Assembly: GCA_052315315.1 (NCBI GenBank)
Contig: JBLSDE010000015.1
Location: 1-39,864, forward strand
Length of the DNA stretch: 39,864 nucleotides
From: Cuniculiplasma sp052315315
GTDB taxonomy: Archaea > Thermoplasmatota > Thermoplasmata > Thermoplasmatales > Thermoplasmataceae
Direction of reading: 5' to 3'
The position numbers and the translations under genes were made by a program. The notes under the pieces were generated by a model. That model was given only the letters and a program-made list of their open reading frames with translations. It was not told the origin of the DNA and ran no database searches. Below are positions 34,039 through 39,864 of the stretch, piece by piece; position 1 is the stretch's first letter; each line of letters starts with the position of its first letter.

Positions 34039-34227
34039 TCATTTTTTGTTTTTCTTAATTGGGTATTCATATACTCGTTTCCCAGTCAGTATATTTACTG
34101 AAGGAAGGTAATCCCCACTTTTTTTAGGTTTTTTCCTTACTTCTACATAATCGCAATCTAGAATTTCATTTACAATTTCGTTTACATTTTTCTTATTTTT
34201 TTTATTATTTTCGTATGTACTTTGCAT
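34039..34227 (-). CDS. Small lysine/asparagine-rich protein
   Basis: A 62-residue, strongly basic protein: a Lys/Asn-rich start, a central 'NEIVNEILDCDYVEVRKKPKK' and a 'YEYPIKKNKK' end. It has no membrane segment. It is 15 bp upstream of the island membrane-protein gene on the same strand, and the two probably share a transcript. Low complexity reduces confidence, but the regular spacing to its neighbour and the clear stop/start arrangement support a gene. No family is known to me. Confidence 0.5.
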   Translation of the reverse strand: MQSTYENNKKNKKNVNEIVNEILDCDYVEVRKKPKKSGDYLPSVNILTGKRVYEYPIKKNKK

Positions 34228-34301
34228 ATTTCCATGCCTTTTTTTATACTATAGATTATAACTTGTATTTATAGTTAATTAGATCATTTTATTATCATAT
34301 C

Positions 34302-34751
34302 TTCATAATTTTGAGGTTTTGTTTGAGCATTTGAATGTACATTCCTAATACCATTCTTTTCATAATTATCCACCCCCGTTTCATTGCATATTCTTTTCCA
34401 TATTCACTTCATATAATGTCTCTCACATATGCATTTGTATAATTTCCATTTTGAGTTTTCTTCAGTGTTGTTTCCTGCCTCTCTGACAACTTTGATGACC
34501 ACCTCCTTGAATATCCCGGTATTAAGACCCTGGTATCCTTAATGATTTTGTCTCTTCTGCCATGAATAGCCCATCGTATTTTTTGTACCCAATTTTCTTG
34601 AAGCCTTTTCTACATGATCGCCTTCATACCTGTATCTTATGAATAGAAGCCTGCTTATTATATTTGAGATTCTCTCGAGATTTCTTATAGTCCTTTTTAG
34701 AACTTTTTCTATGATTTTCCCCTGAATTTTGAAGATTTCGGGTTTGCCCAT
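34302..34751 (-). pseudogene. Decayed IS630-type transposase N-terminal region
   Basis: On the minus strand the first 70 codons read '..ERISNIISRLLFIRYRYEG..VEKASRKLGTKNTMGYSWQKRQNH', the helix-turn-helix of IS630-family transposases. A stop interrupts the next expected residues, and the match resumes in another frame as 'LIPGYSRRWSSKLSERQ' and then 'YVRDIIxSEYGKEYAMKRGWIIMKRMVL'. The latter corresponds to the 'VRELIKxxYGVEYSxxxVWRILKRMGL' part of intact enzymes. At least one stop, one frameshift and a further stop are visible, and the catalytic DDE domain is absent. This is clearly a dead fragment. Confidence 0.78.
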
Positions 34752-35230
34752 GAATATGTAATTATTGTAAATAAAAAATGCCAGTAATGAACTATGATTA
34801 GATTTTATTTACGAAAAAGCTGAATCGTTTCAAAGGTAGTACACAAATACCCCTATCATTCTGAAAAACTGGATCTGTCTAACTCTTTCTAAGGGAAGTA
34901 ATGAACCTTTGTTGATTTATGTTCTCTAAAATCCCTATAATGTAGTGTTGAAAACGAACGTTAACATAAACAACTATGAAGCAAAATTATTCTCGGGAAG
35001 GGATTTAAGGGCCACATTATTCCTCAGAGCATAAAAATACAGTAAATATCTAAACATCCTACGATAGATTATTTCACCACCTGATGCTTGTAAGCACATA
35101 ATCCCTTAATATAAAATACAGTGAAATATAGATTGGCGATTAAAACTATTGCTGCCCCACTTCTCAATTTTCCAATAAATACATACAAATGATTAAATAA
35201 CGATCTAATAATATGGTTTTAGGTGATTGA
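34752..35230. other. Gene-free stretch between the transposase remnant and zinc ferredoxin
   Basis: No coding frame is supported. It holds repeat copy B (34896-34941) and, near the end, the ferredoxin promoter zone (A+T-rich element before 35220). Otherwise nothing is recognised. Confidence 0.45.
34896..34941. repeat. Degenerate dispersed repeat, copy B
   Basis: Direct-orientation partner of the copy at 32577-32622, about 40 of 46 positions identical. It lies 145 bp upstream of the start of the decayed IS630-type transposase, where an element end might be expected, but no matching inverted end or target duplication was found. Confidence 0.55.
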
Positions 35231-35662
35231 ATGGTTAAGCTTGAAGATCTAGACTACAAACCAAAGCCAATAGATGAAAATTTTGCCGAGGATACCACAA
35301 ATTACCCGGTTACTGGTAAGCACCATGACCATGAGGTAAGAGCTGAAGGCATTCAAAGAATGGATGCAGATGGAAAGCCATATCCTACCAAGAATGGGAT
35401 TCACGGAACCAAGGTAGCAGTTGATTGGGAAACCTGCATAGCAGATGGTGCATGCATGGATGTTTGCCCAGTTAGCCTATATGAGTGGGTATTGAACCCA
35501 GGACAGATGGGAACAGGCAACAGTAAGGACATCTCTGGTGACAAAGAATTATACGCGAAATACAGAACTGACAAATGCGATCCTGTAAGGGAAAACGAGT
35601 GCATATTCTGTATGGCATGCGAGAGTGTCTGCCCGACAAGAGCAATCAAAATAACACCATAA
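35231..35662 (+). CDS. Zinc-containing dicluster ferredoxin
   Basis: A 143-residue archaeal zinc ferredoxin of the Sulfolobus/Thermoplasma type. An N-terminal extension (about 1-65) carries His-rich 'GKHHDHEVRAEG' and 'NGIHGTKV', which with a downstream Asp bind zinc. The first cluster motif 'CIADGACMDVCP' has Asp where the second cysteine would be, giving [3Fe-4S]; the second, 'CIFCMACESVCP', binds [4Fe-4S]. It accepts electrons from 2-oxoacid:ferredoxin oxidoreductases. A GGTGAT ribosome site precedes the ATG, so the transcript has a leader. Confidence 0.96.
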   Translation: MVKLEDLDYKPKPIDENFAEDTTNYPVTGKHHDHEVRAEGIQRMDADGKPYPTKNGIHGTKVAVDWETCIADGACMDVCPVSLYEWVLNPGQMGTGNSKDISGDKELYAKYRTDKCDPVRENECIFCMACESVCPTRAIKITP

Positions 35663-35677
35663 ACACATATTTTTTAT

Positions 35678-35750
35678 AGCCCCGTGGTGTAGTGGCCAAG
35701 CATACCGGACTTTGGATCCGATGACGGCAGTTCAAATCTGCCCGGGGCTG
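35678..35750 (+). tRNA. tRNA-Gln (anticodon TTG)
   Basis: A 73-nt cloverleaf without intron or encoded CCA. The acceptor AGCCCCG pairs with CGGGGCT, and the T-arm is GGCAG-TTCAAAT-CTGCC. The anticodon loop CTTTGGA gives TTG, and the D-arm GTGT/GCAT needs G-T pairs. The outermost anticodon-stem pair appears as C-A. The overall sequence closely follows other archaeal tRNA-Gln genes. The gene for a ubiquitin-like protein begins 12 bp downstream. Confidence 0.93.
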
Positions 35751-35761
35751 TGGACTTTAAT

Positions 35762-35956
35762 ATGATCCGAGTTGTAGGTAGAACGGGATTCTCTGAGCGT
35801 CTGGAGAAGAGTATGAAGGTCAAGGATATAATGGAACAGCTCAGGCTTTCTGAAGAAAGATTTGTATCCCTGCTGAATGGAACTCCGGTTACAGGTGATG
35901 AAATTGCCAATCCCGACGATGATTTAGCTTTTATTGAGATCTTCTCTGGCGGGTAG
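35762..35956 (+). CDS. Ubiquitin-like small modifier / sulfur carrier (SAMP/MoaD/ThiS family)
   Basis: A 64-residue beta-grasp protein ending in the diagnostic Gly-Gly ('FIEIFSGG'). Family features include 'KVKDIMEQLRLSEERFVSLLNGTPVTGDE', with the VxxNG turn typical of ThiS/MoaD/SAMP. Such proteins are adenylated by an E1-like enzyme and carry sulfur (thiocarboxylate) for tRNA thiolation or molybdopterin, or are attached to proteins. ATG 35762 is the start; an in-frame GTG at 35750 is inside the tRNA end. The last 33 bp overlap the convergent CCA-adding enzyme gene. Cotranscription with tRNA-Gln is likely. Confidence 0.9.
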   Translation: MIRVVGRTGFSERLEKSMKVKDIMEQLRLSEERFVSLLNGTPVTGDEIANPDDDLAFIEIFSGG

Positions 35957-37279
35957 AATAGGCCTCCTGTAACTCATATATTCCTTGTAGCTTTTCTGAT
36001 CCTTTATTTTTTCCCAAACATCCATTATTTCAATGCTGTCCTTCAATTTATTTATGTTATGTCCGAGATTCAATTTCCCAATATTGTTCATTAATATTTC
36101 TTTGAATTCAGTCTCCTCACGATAAATGTCAAAGTAAATTCTTCCGGATTCAATGTATGGACCCCTCCTTCTCAATTTACTGTTAGAATACTTATTAATA
36201 AAGGAAATGGAATTAGAATTTTCAGCCGGTGGTCCTTCCCTTTTTTCGAATTTTTTAAGTTTTCCATCTTCCAACTCTATCAATATATCCATATTTTCTG
36301 AGTTTAATAAAATGTGACTGTTAATGTAATGAAAGCCTTTTGAAATCAATAGATTTACAATACTCTTCTTTGCAAGTTCAAGTTGAGGTGCAAGGATGTC
36401 ATCTATAATGTCTGGCCTTGGGAATCTTAAAATTGCAATGTAACTTTCTTCTATGGCGTTAAAATCAATATTCACCTCTTGATCATAGGTAAAGAAGAAA
36501 ATGTCTGGATCGTTTATATAGAACTTTGAGGCCACCTTCAATACGGAGAGATTTGTCTCATTTACAGCAGCTGCTGCATTCCTCTGTTCATCCACAGGAT
36601 CTATTATGACTACTGGTGAATTGAATCTTGAAGTTAGTTTCTCTCTCCCAATGATAAGATTTCCCTTTAAATTGGAAATATATTCCATGAACTTTTGAAA
36701 ACTTTTGAATTCCAGAATTATGAGTTCACAGACATATCCGGAAAACCCTGATGTTTTCAGTTCTGAACCATATATCCCCTGCCTTTTCATAAATAGTTTT
36801 AAAAGTACTGCCTCCCTCTTCATCTCTTCACTCATCACCTTTTGCATGTATATGGTGTGAAGAGGTGTACGATCAACTGAGGATATTATGCCACTGTTCA
36901 TTTCAACCTTGTAGCATGGCACTATATCCACCTTAATTCCATTCACCAGACCTGAAACATAGGGATGTTCCGCATACTTGGCCAGCCCATCCGGTATTAT
37001 TTCAAAACCGATGTTAAGTCCTATCTTTTCAATCTCTTCCCTTGAATACTTCTTTGAGAATCTTATAAAGATGTCCAGATCACTGTTCTTTAATTCCGTT
37101 CCCCTCGATTGAGACCCAACAAGGATAGAATCAGCTTCTATCTCCATCTGCTGCAACCTATCATCTATCCTGCGAATTATTATGCTTGAAATTTCCTTTT
37201 TTTCCTCTCTTTCTCTTTGACTAGGGAGGTATCTATTAAGGACATAATTGAAATCGATTTTGCTTTTGGAGGCCTCCAT
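35924..37279 (-). CDS. cca: CCA-adding enzyme, archaeal class I
   Basis: A 451-residue archaeal tRNA nucleotidyltransferase. The catalytic head has 'LVGSQSRGTELKNSDLDIFIRF' with Asp67 and Asp69 and the third carboxylate Asp118 in 'VDIVPCY'. The central domain shows 'HTIYMQKVM' and 'EAVLLKLFMKRQGIYGSELKTSGFSGYVCELII'. It adds CCA to tRNA 3' ends without a template; both tRNA genes here lack encoded CCA and so depend on it. It lies between tRNA-Gln/Ubl and NAC. Confidence 0.96.
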   Translation of the reverse strand: MEASKSKIDFNYVLNRYLPSQREREEKKEISSIIIRRIDDRLQQMEIEADSILVGSQSRGTELKNSDLDIFIRFSKKYSREEIEKIGLNIGFEIIPDGLAKYAEHPYVSGLVNGIKVDIVPCYKVEMNSGIISSVDRTPLHTIYMQKVMSEEMKREAVLLKLFMKRQGIYGSELKTSGFSGYVCELIILEFKSFQKFMEYISNLKGNLIIGREKLTSRFNSPVVIIDPVDEQRNAAAAVNETNLSVLKVASKFYINDPDIFFFTYDQEVNIDFNAIEESYIAILRFPRPDIIDDILAPQLELAKKSIVNLLISKGFHYINSHILLNSENMDILIELEDGKLKKFEKREGPPAENSNSISFINKYSNSKLRRRGPYIESGRIYFDIYREETEFKEILMNNIGKLNLGHNINKLKDSIEIMDVWEKIKDQKSYKEYMSYRRPILPAREDLNKS

Positions 37280-37298
37280 AAATTCACGCTTATTTATT

Positions 37299-37670
37299 TT
37301 ATGATTTTTCAGAAAGAATTTTCATTATTGCATCCGCAGGTTCTCCCTCACTTGCGCGAAGAGATGCCAGGGCCTTTTCCCTTGAGCAGTTAGCCTGTTC
37401 CATAACAAGCTTAACATCAGCCTCGGGAAATTCCTCCTTTTTCTCTTCCTCTTTTTTCACTGTTGATTGAACTTCCTTTATATTACCTGTGATCTGGAAT
37501 GTTTTTTGCCCCTGAGCCTCAATTGCTATCACCTGTGGATTTTCAATAATATAATTTTTTGGACCTGCTTCCATGATTATTCTCTTCACGTCAGTCATTT
37601 CTGTGGATTTTATGCCCATTTGCTGCATCATTCTTCTCATTTCTCTTGAATTCATCTTTCCAGGCAACAT
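37299..37670 (-). CDS. nac: Nascent polypeptide-associated complex protein
   Basis: A 123-residue archaeal NAC: a short N-terminal arm 'MNSREMRRMMQQMGI', the NAC beta-barrel ('KRIIMEAGPKNYIIENPQVIAIEAQGQKTFQITG'), a charged linker rich in Lys/Glu (about 70-80) and a C-terminal UBA domain ('DVKLVMEQANCSREKALASLRASEGEPADAIMKIL'). It forms a homodimer that binds ribosomes and emerging chains. It is 19 bp upstream of cca on the same strand, so the two are probably one operon. Confidence 0.95.
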   Translation of the reverse strand: MLPGKMNSREMRRMMQQMGIKSTEMTDVKRIIMEAGPKNYIIENPQVIAIEAQGQKTFQITGNIKEVQSTVKKEEEKKEEFPEADVKLVMEQANCSREKALASLRASEGEPADAIMKILSEKS

Positions 37671-37893
37671 AAAACTACCAATACAACTCAGGATAAATTA
37701 TTTATTGTGATTCGGTAAAGGAAAAGATGCTTCAATTCAAAATACATTTACCATTAACAAGGGTTTAAAAAAGGGCTCTTTTTGGAGTCAAAATTAATTC
37801 CTGTCCGACTAAGGATGCATATACCATTTTGTTAAAGTTGAAAAATTTGGTAAATCTCGCAAATGTTAAATAAAGCGAGAGTATTTGGAGACT

Positions 37894-37987
37894 ATTCCAT
37901 ACTAAGCCGTGATAGCTCAGTAGGGAGAGCGCCAGACTGAAGATCTGGAGGTCGCTGGTTCAATCCCGGCTCACGGCATTCCATACT
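37894..37987. repeat. 10-bp direct repeats flanking tRNA-Phe
   Basis: ATTCCATACT at 37894-37903 and 37978-37987 bracket the tRNA; the downstream copy includes the discriminator base. They might mark a past duplication or insertion, or a processing signal. Nothing else about the locus resembles an integration. Confidence 0.5.
37906..37978 (+). tRNA. tRNA-Phe (anticodon GAA)
   Basis: A 73-nt cloverleaf: acceptor GCCGTGA/TCACGGC is perfectly paired, the D-arm is GCTC/GAGC, the anticodon arm is CCAGA-CTGAAGA-TCTGG, the T-arm is GCTGG-TTCAATC-CCGGC and the discriminator is A73. There is no intron and no encoded CCA. The 10-bp sequence ATTCCATACT occurs just upstream (37894-37903) and again starting at A73 (37978-37987). 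TTAAATAA near 37866-37873 is a possible TATA box. Confidence 0.96.
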
Positions 37988-38177
37988 TGGTTAAATCCTT
38001 GCATATCTGAAGAAACCTTTTTTCGCAATTACTTTATATGTTACGGGTGCAAATTCTGGGACATATTACCTAAGAATTAGCGAGTTAAGGTTACTAAATA
38101 AAACAGGAAATTTTACACCTTCAAGCATCTAATTCATAAAGATTATTTACCATGAAATAGATGCAAAGAAGATATCT

Positions 38178-38465
38178 ATGGATGTTAATTACGATGATTT
38201 CATAAAATACTGCAAAACCCTAGAGGGGCAAACTTTAGATACCATTGGTAAAAGAAGTTTATTTACGGTTTTTTCTGTAAATGAAGATAAGATAACATTC
38301 CTTCTTTTCAACGGGAACTTTAGAGCGACCCAGAAATTTATAATTCAAGAGGTCTTAAAAAAATTTAATGATAGCTATTCCTTGAAGACTACATCATATA
38401 CGGATATAACCCAAGCATCTTCGTATACCTTAAGTCTAATAAAGAAATATATAGAAAGAGGATGA
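38178..38465 (+). CDS. Hypothetical protein
   Basis: A 95-residue protein that is compact and likely soluble, with an alpha-beta-beta-beta-alpha-alpha pattern: 'NYDDFIKYCKTLEGQTL', strands around 'FTVFSVNEDKITFLLFNGNFRAT', then a helix with 'FIIQEVLKKFN' and a C-terminal helix 'SSYTLSLIKKYIE'. Codon use is like the island genes (A+T-rich). No motif tells its function. A small alpha/beta domain of this size could be an antitoxin or a DNA-end-binding-like protein, but no partner toxin is present. Confidence 0.55.
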   Translation: MDVNYDDFIKYCKTLEGQTLDTIGKRSLFTVFSVNEDKITFLLFNGNFRATQKFIIQEVLKKFNDSYSLKTTSYTDITQASSYTLSLIKKYIERG

Positions 38466-38514
38466 ATTAGAGTCATTATGTGGTAAATCACTCATCACGA
38501 AGGACGCTTTTCAA

Positions 38515-38530
38515 AGGGAGACCGCTCCCT
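38515..38530. other. Perfect short hairpin AGGGAG/CTCCCT
   Basis: AGGGAG (38515-38520) and CTCCCT (38525-38530) with tetraloop ACCG lie 50 bp after the hypothetical gene at 38178 and before the next frame. It is G+C-rich compared with its surroundings and may help end or stabilise an RNA; no T-tract follows. Confidence 0.4.
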
Positions 38531-38550
38531 CATACCTTCCCCTTCGGTCT

Positions 38551-38856
38551 ATGTATATAGAGAAAAACGAAAACGAAGGTAGTCGTGGTGACCGTGTCCG
38601 GCCAGATGACCCACTTGATATAAATCAAAATTCTAAGAACACTGAAGAATCATCTGAAACGGATACTTTTGATCCTTTAATTGCAAAAGATCTTCCAGGA
38701 ATGGCTAAGGAAGAAATAATGGATCTAATTGTTGAGAAAATGATCCAGAAGGGTCAAAAAATGAACAAGAAGCCCGAAGGCATTCTTTAAGAATTGGCTA
38801 GTATGGCCTACAAAGAATTGAATATGGAGGTGGATAGAAATAACAAAGAAGATTAA
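38551..38856 (+). pseudogene. Probable decayed small gene interrupted by a stop
   Basis: A 79-codon frame (38551-38790), hydrophilic and rich in Asp, Glu, Asn and Ser, ends in an amphipathic helix 'AKEEIMDLIVEKMIQKGQKM'. After TAA 38788-38790 the same frame continues for 21 more codons ('ELASMAYKELNMEVDRNN') to TAA 38854-38856 with similar composition, as if a stop had interrupted a longer protein. No ribosome site is evident before the ATG. It is either a short gene or a pseudogene; the setting favours decay. Confidence 0.4.
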
Positions 38857-38879
38857 GAAACAAAGCAAATGAAGGAAGG

Positions 38880-39232
38880 TGGCTGATTCCTTTCACCTTC
38901 GGCTAAAGCATGTTCTTGGTGATGCATCGCTTCTGAGCCTCCTTGCCGCATTCGAAGTCTTATCAATACCTGCTGCAATGGATATTTTTGGATTTGCGAG
39001 GTTAATTGCAGGGTTACATGGATAAGTGTTGCCCTAATCAGTGGTGGTGTGGCTCTGTACCTCCATGGGGAAGAGTAGACAAAATTTATATTTATTGGCG
39101 CATTCTATATCCGTGGATCAGTCTTATACAAAAACTCAAAAGAGTAAGTCAACTCTTATTCTTTCATATATAATGATGCTAAGCGGTGCGCTCTTATTGG
39201 CGTACGCTTTTGGCGCATTCAACTTTATCTAA
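38880..39232 (+). pseudogene. Degraded membrane-protein gene
   Basis: Fragments of a multi-helix protein survive in two frames. One frame gives 'HVLGDASLLSLLAAFEVLSI', then 'MDIFGFARLIAGLHG', a stop, 'VALISGGVALYLHGEE', a stop, and 'KFIFIGAFYIRGSVLYKNSKE'. The other frame gives the final helix 'LILSYIMMLSGALLLAYAFG'. At least two stops and one frameshift break what looks like a four-helix protein. The parent family was not identified. Confidence 0.55.
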
Positions 39233-39710
39233 ACCTATTTAAATTACACAGCTTTCAGTCAATTCGTTTTTATTCAAGTCAAATTTCAAATCAACGTTGA
39301 CATGTCAAAATGTATATTTTGACATGCTGGGACTTTGCACAAGGGATATAACGCTTACACTCGGGGAAAGCCTCAATTATAAAATATAATATATCAGATG
39401 ATTCCTATTCCGTTGAGTATCAGAAGAATGCTTCCAATCATACCTGCAATATACAGATATTTGATTATGTCCACTTTCTTCCTTCTATACACGTTCTTTT
39501 ATCTCACATTGCTATTTATAAGTTTTCTTCTCTTCATGATTAAGGTATCCTGCGGCCAGTCCTGAAAGCATTGCTGTTCCGAACCATACATCAGAAGCCG
39601 ATACTTTTGTCAAAATTTTAGTAACCTGACTTTCCGAATCTTTACCACCATTAATTTCTGATTTGCGGCTTTATTACTGGTTCATGAACAGGGAGAAAGC
39701 TTATTAATAA
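39233..39710. other. Non-coding stretch before the terminal transposase
   Basis: No intact gene. It contains a 26-bp perfect inverted repeat (39301-39326). Minus-strand scraps of hydrophobic coding sequence occur between about 39390 and 39650, for example 'IIKYLYIAGMIGSILLILNG' and 'VWFGTAMLSGLAAGYLNHEE'; they lack starts and continuity and look like membrane-protein debris. The first arm of the transposase hairpin is at 39643-39653. Confidence 0.4.
39301..39326. repeat. 26-bp perfect inverted repeat
   Basis: CATGTCAAAAT (39301-39311) and ATTTTGACATG (39316-39326) form perfect 11-bp arms around GTAT. It is the strongest short palindrome near this end of the window. It could be an operator for a lost gene, part of a mobile-element end, or a structured RNA. 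Confidence 0.6.
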
Positions 39711-39732
39711 TGGTGGTATTTATCACCATTAC
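39643..39732 (+). promoter_or_regulatory. Competing hairpins over the transposase start codon
   Basis: TACCACCATTA (39643-39653) is perfectly complementary to TAATGGTGGTA (39709-39719), which contains the ATG at 39711. The same strand segment TAATGGTG (39709-39716) can instead pair with CACCATTA (39725-39732). Either fold hides the start codon in RNA that includes this region; the second needs only the transposase's own message. Confidence 0.5.
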
Positions 39733-39864
39733 ATCAAAGAATCAGGTAATTGAAAAAACTGTCAACGGAAAGATATACGTCTATGAGAGGGTGCCATACT
39801 ACAATCCCAGAATCAAGAATACAAGCTACCACTACAAATATGTTGGAAGGAAGGACAATGGAGA
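39711..39864 (+). CDS. Transposase N-terminus (IS4/IS1634-like), cut by window end
   Basis: 51 codons, open at the right edge: 'MVVFITITSKNQVIEKTVNG' followed by 'KIYVYERVPYYNPRIKNTSY' and 'HYKYVGRKDNG'. This 'xxxNGKxYVYExxxYYNPxxKxxxxxxKYIGK' opening is typical of IS4/IS1634-related transposases of archaea. The catalytic part is outside the window, so intactness is unknown. The start codon lies in a hairpin. Confidence 0.72.

Noticed and set aside
32208..35230. Search for a CRISPR array or phage genes in the island
   Set aside because: No regularly spaced repeats, integrase, capsid, terminase or cas-like frames are present; only two degenerate repeat copies and a transposase remnant.
37894..37987. 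tRNA-Phe flanking repeats as a classical integrase att pair
   Set aside because: Integrase att sites duplicate the tRNA 3' end, not upstream flanking sequence; the two copies are only 84 bp apart and no integrase is in the window.
38788..38790. In-frame TAA as possible recoding or stop read-through
   Set aside because: TAA is not a known recoding codon in archaea, no recoding structure is visible, and the surrounding genes are decaying, so a pseudogene is simpler.

Overview
The window is A+T-rich archaeal DNA, most likely from the order Thermoplasmatales (a Cuniculiplasma-, Ferroplasma- or Thermoplasma-like acidophile). The sequence-level reasons are: an archaeal zinc-type dicluster ferredoxin, an archaeal NAC chaperone, a class I CCA-adding enzyme, a type II methionine aminopeptidase, a double-thioredoxin-fold PDO, two tRNA genes without encoded CCA, and many leaderless genes with a TATA-like box about 25 bp before the start codon. 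Genes inside operons instead use GGTGAT- or GGAGGT-type ribosome binding sites. The genus is an inference from gene content; no marker gene settles it.

Layout. 1-2636: the tail of a transposon-associated DUF2080 protein, a secreted or anchored protein, a START-like protein, and a divergent YceI/HxlR pair. 2701-6078: a nitrate/taurine-type ABC transporter (ATPase plus double-length permease), a convergent gene for the 'AAA-associated' domain normally fused to such ATPases, and a DUF488 gene. 6172-9230: an unknown protein translationally coupled to a CbiA-type a,c-diamide synthase, then a branched-chain aminotransferase. 9587-20382: a fatty-acid or acyl-CoA oxidation district with EtfAB, thiolase, two dissimilar acyl-CoA dehydrogenases, an SCP2 protein and a fused 3-hydroxyacyl-CoA dehydrogenase/enoyl-CoA hydratase. 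A cobalamin adenosyltransferase, an MBL hydrolase and PDO lie among them. 20539-31281 and on to 32207: CTP synthase, an acetyltransferase, a membrane protein, a Rieske ferredoxin plus fused EtfBA operon facing a SufR-like Fe-S regulator, methionine aminopeptidase, thymidylate kinase, a trans-sulfuration-type PLP enzyme, an amino-acid permease and an ABC-2 exporter.

32208-35230 is an accessory island: more A+T-rich, with a two-gene membrane-protein operon, a decayed IS630-type transposase and two copies of a degenerate repeat. 35231-37978 is a housekeeping patch: zinc ferredoxin, tRNA-Gln, a ubiquitin-like sulfur carrier, CCA-adding enzyme, NAC and tRNA-Phe. From 38178 to the end lie orphan and decaying genes and the start of another transposase, whose start codon sits in competing hairpins.

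How it fits together. The acyl-CoA dehydrogenases would feed electrons to the split EtfAB, and the hydratase/dehydrogenase fusion and thiolase complete beta-oxidation; no acyl-CoA synthetase is in the window. The fused EtfBA with its Rieske partner looks like a second, separately regulated electron-transfer route. The best candidates for undescribed biology are this Rieske-EtfBA-SufR locus with its inverted-repeat promoter, the acyl-CoA dehydrogenase pair in which one partner lacks the catalytic glutamate, the detached AAA-associated subunit of the ABC transporter, and the tRNA-Gln/ubiquitin-like pair.
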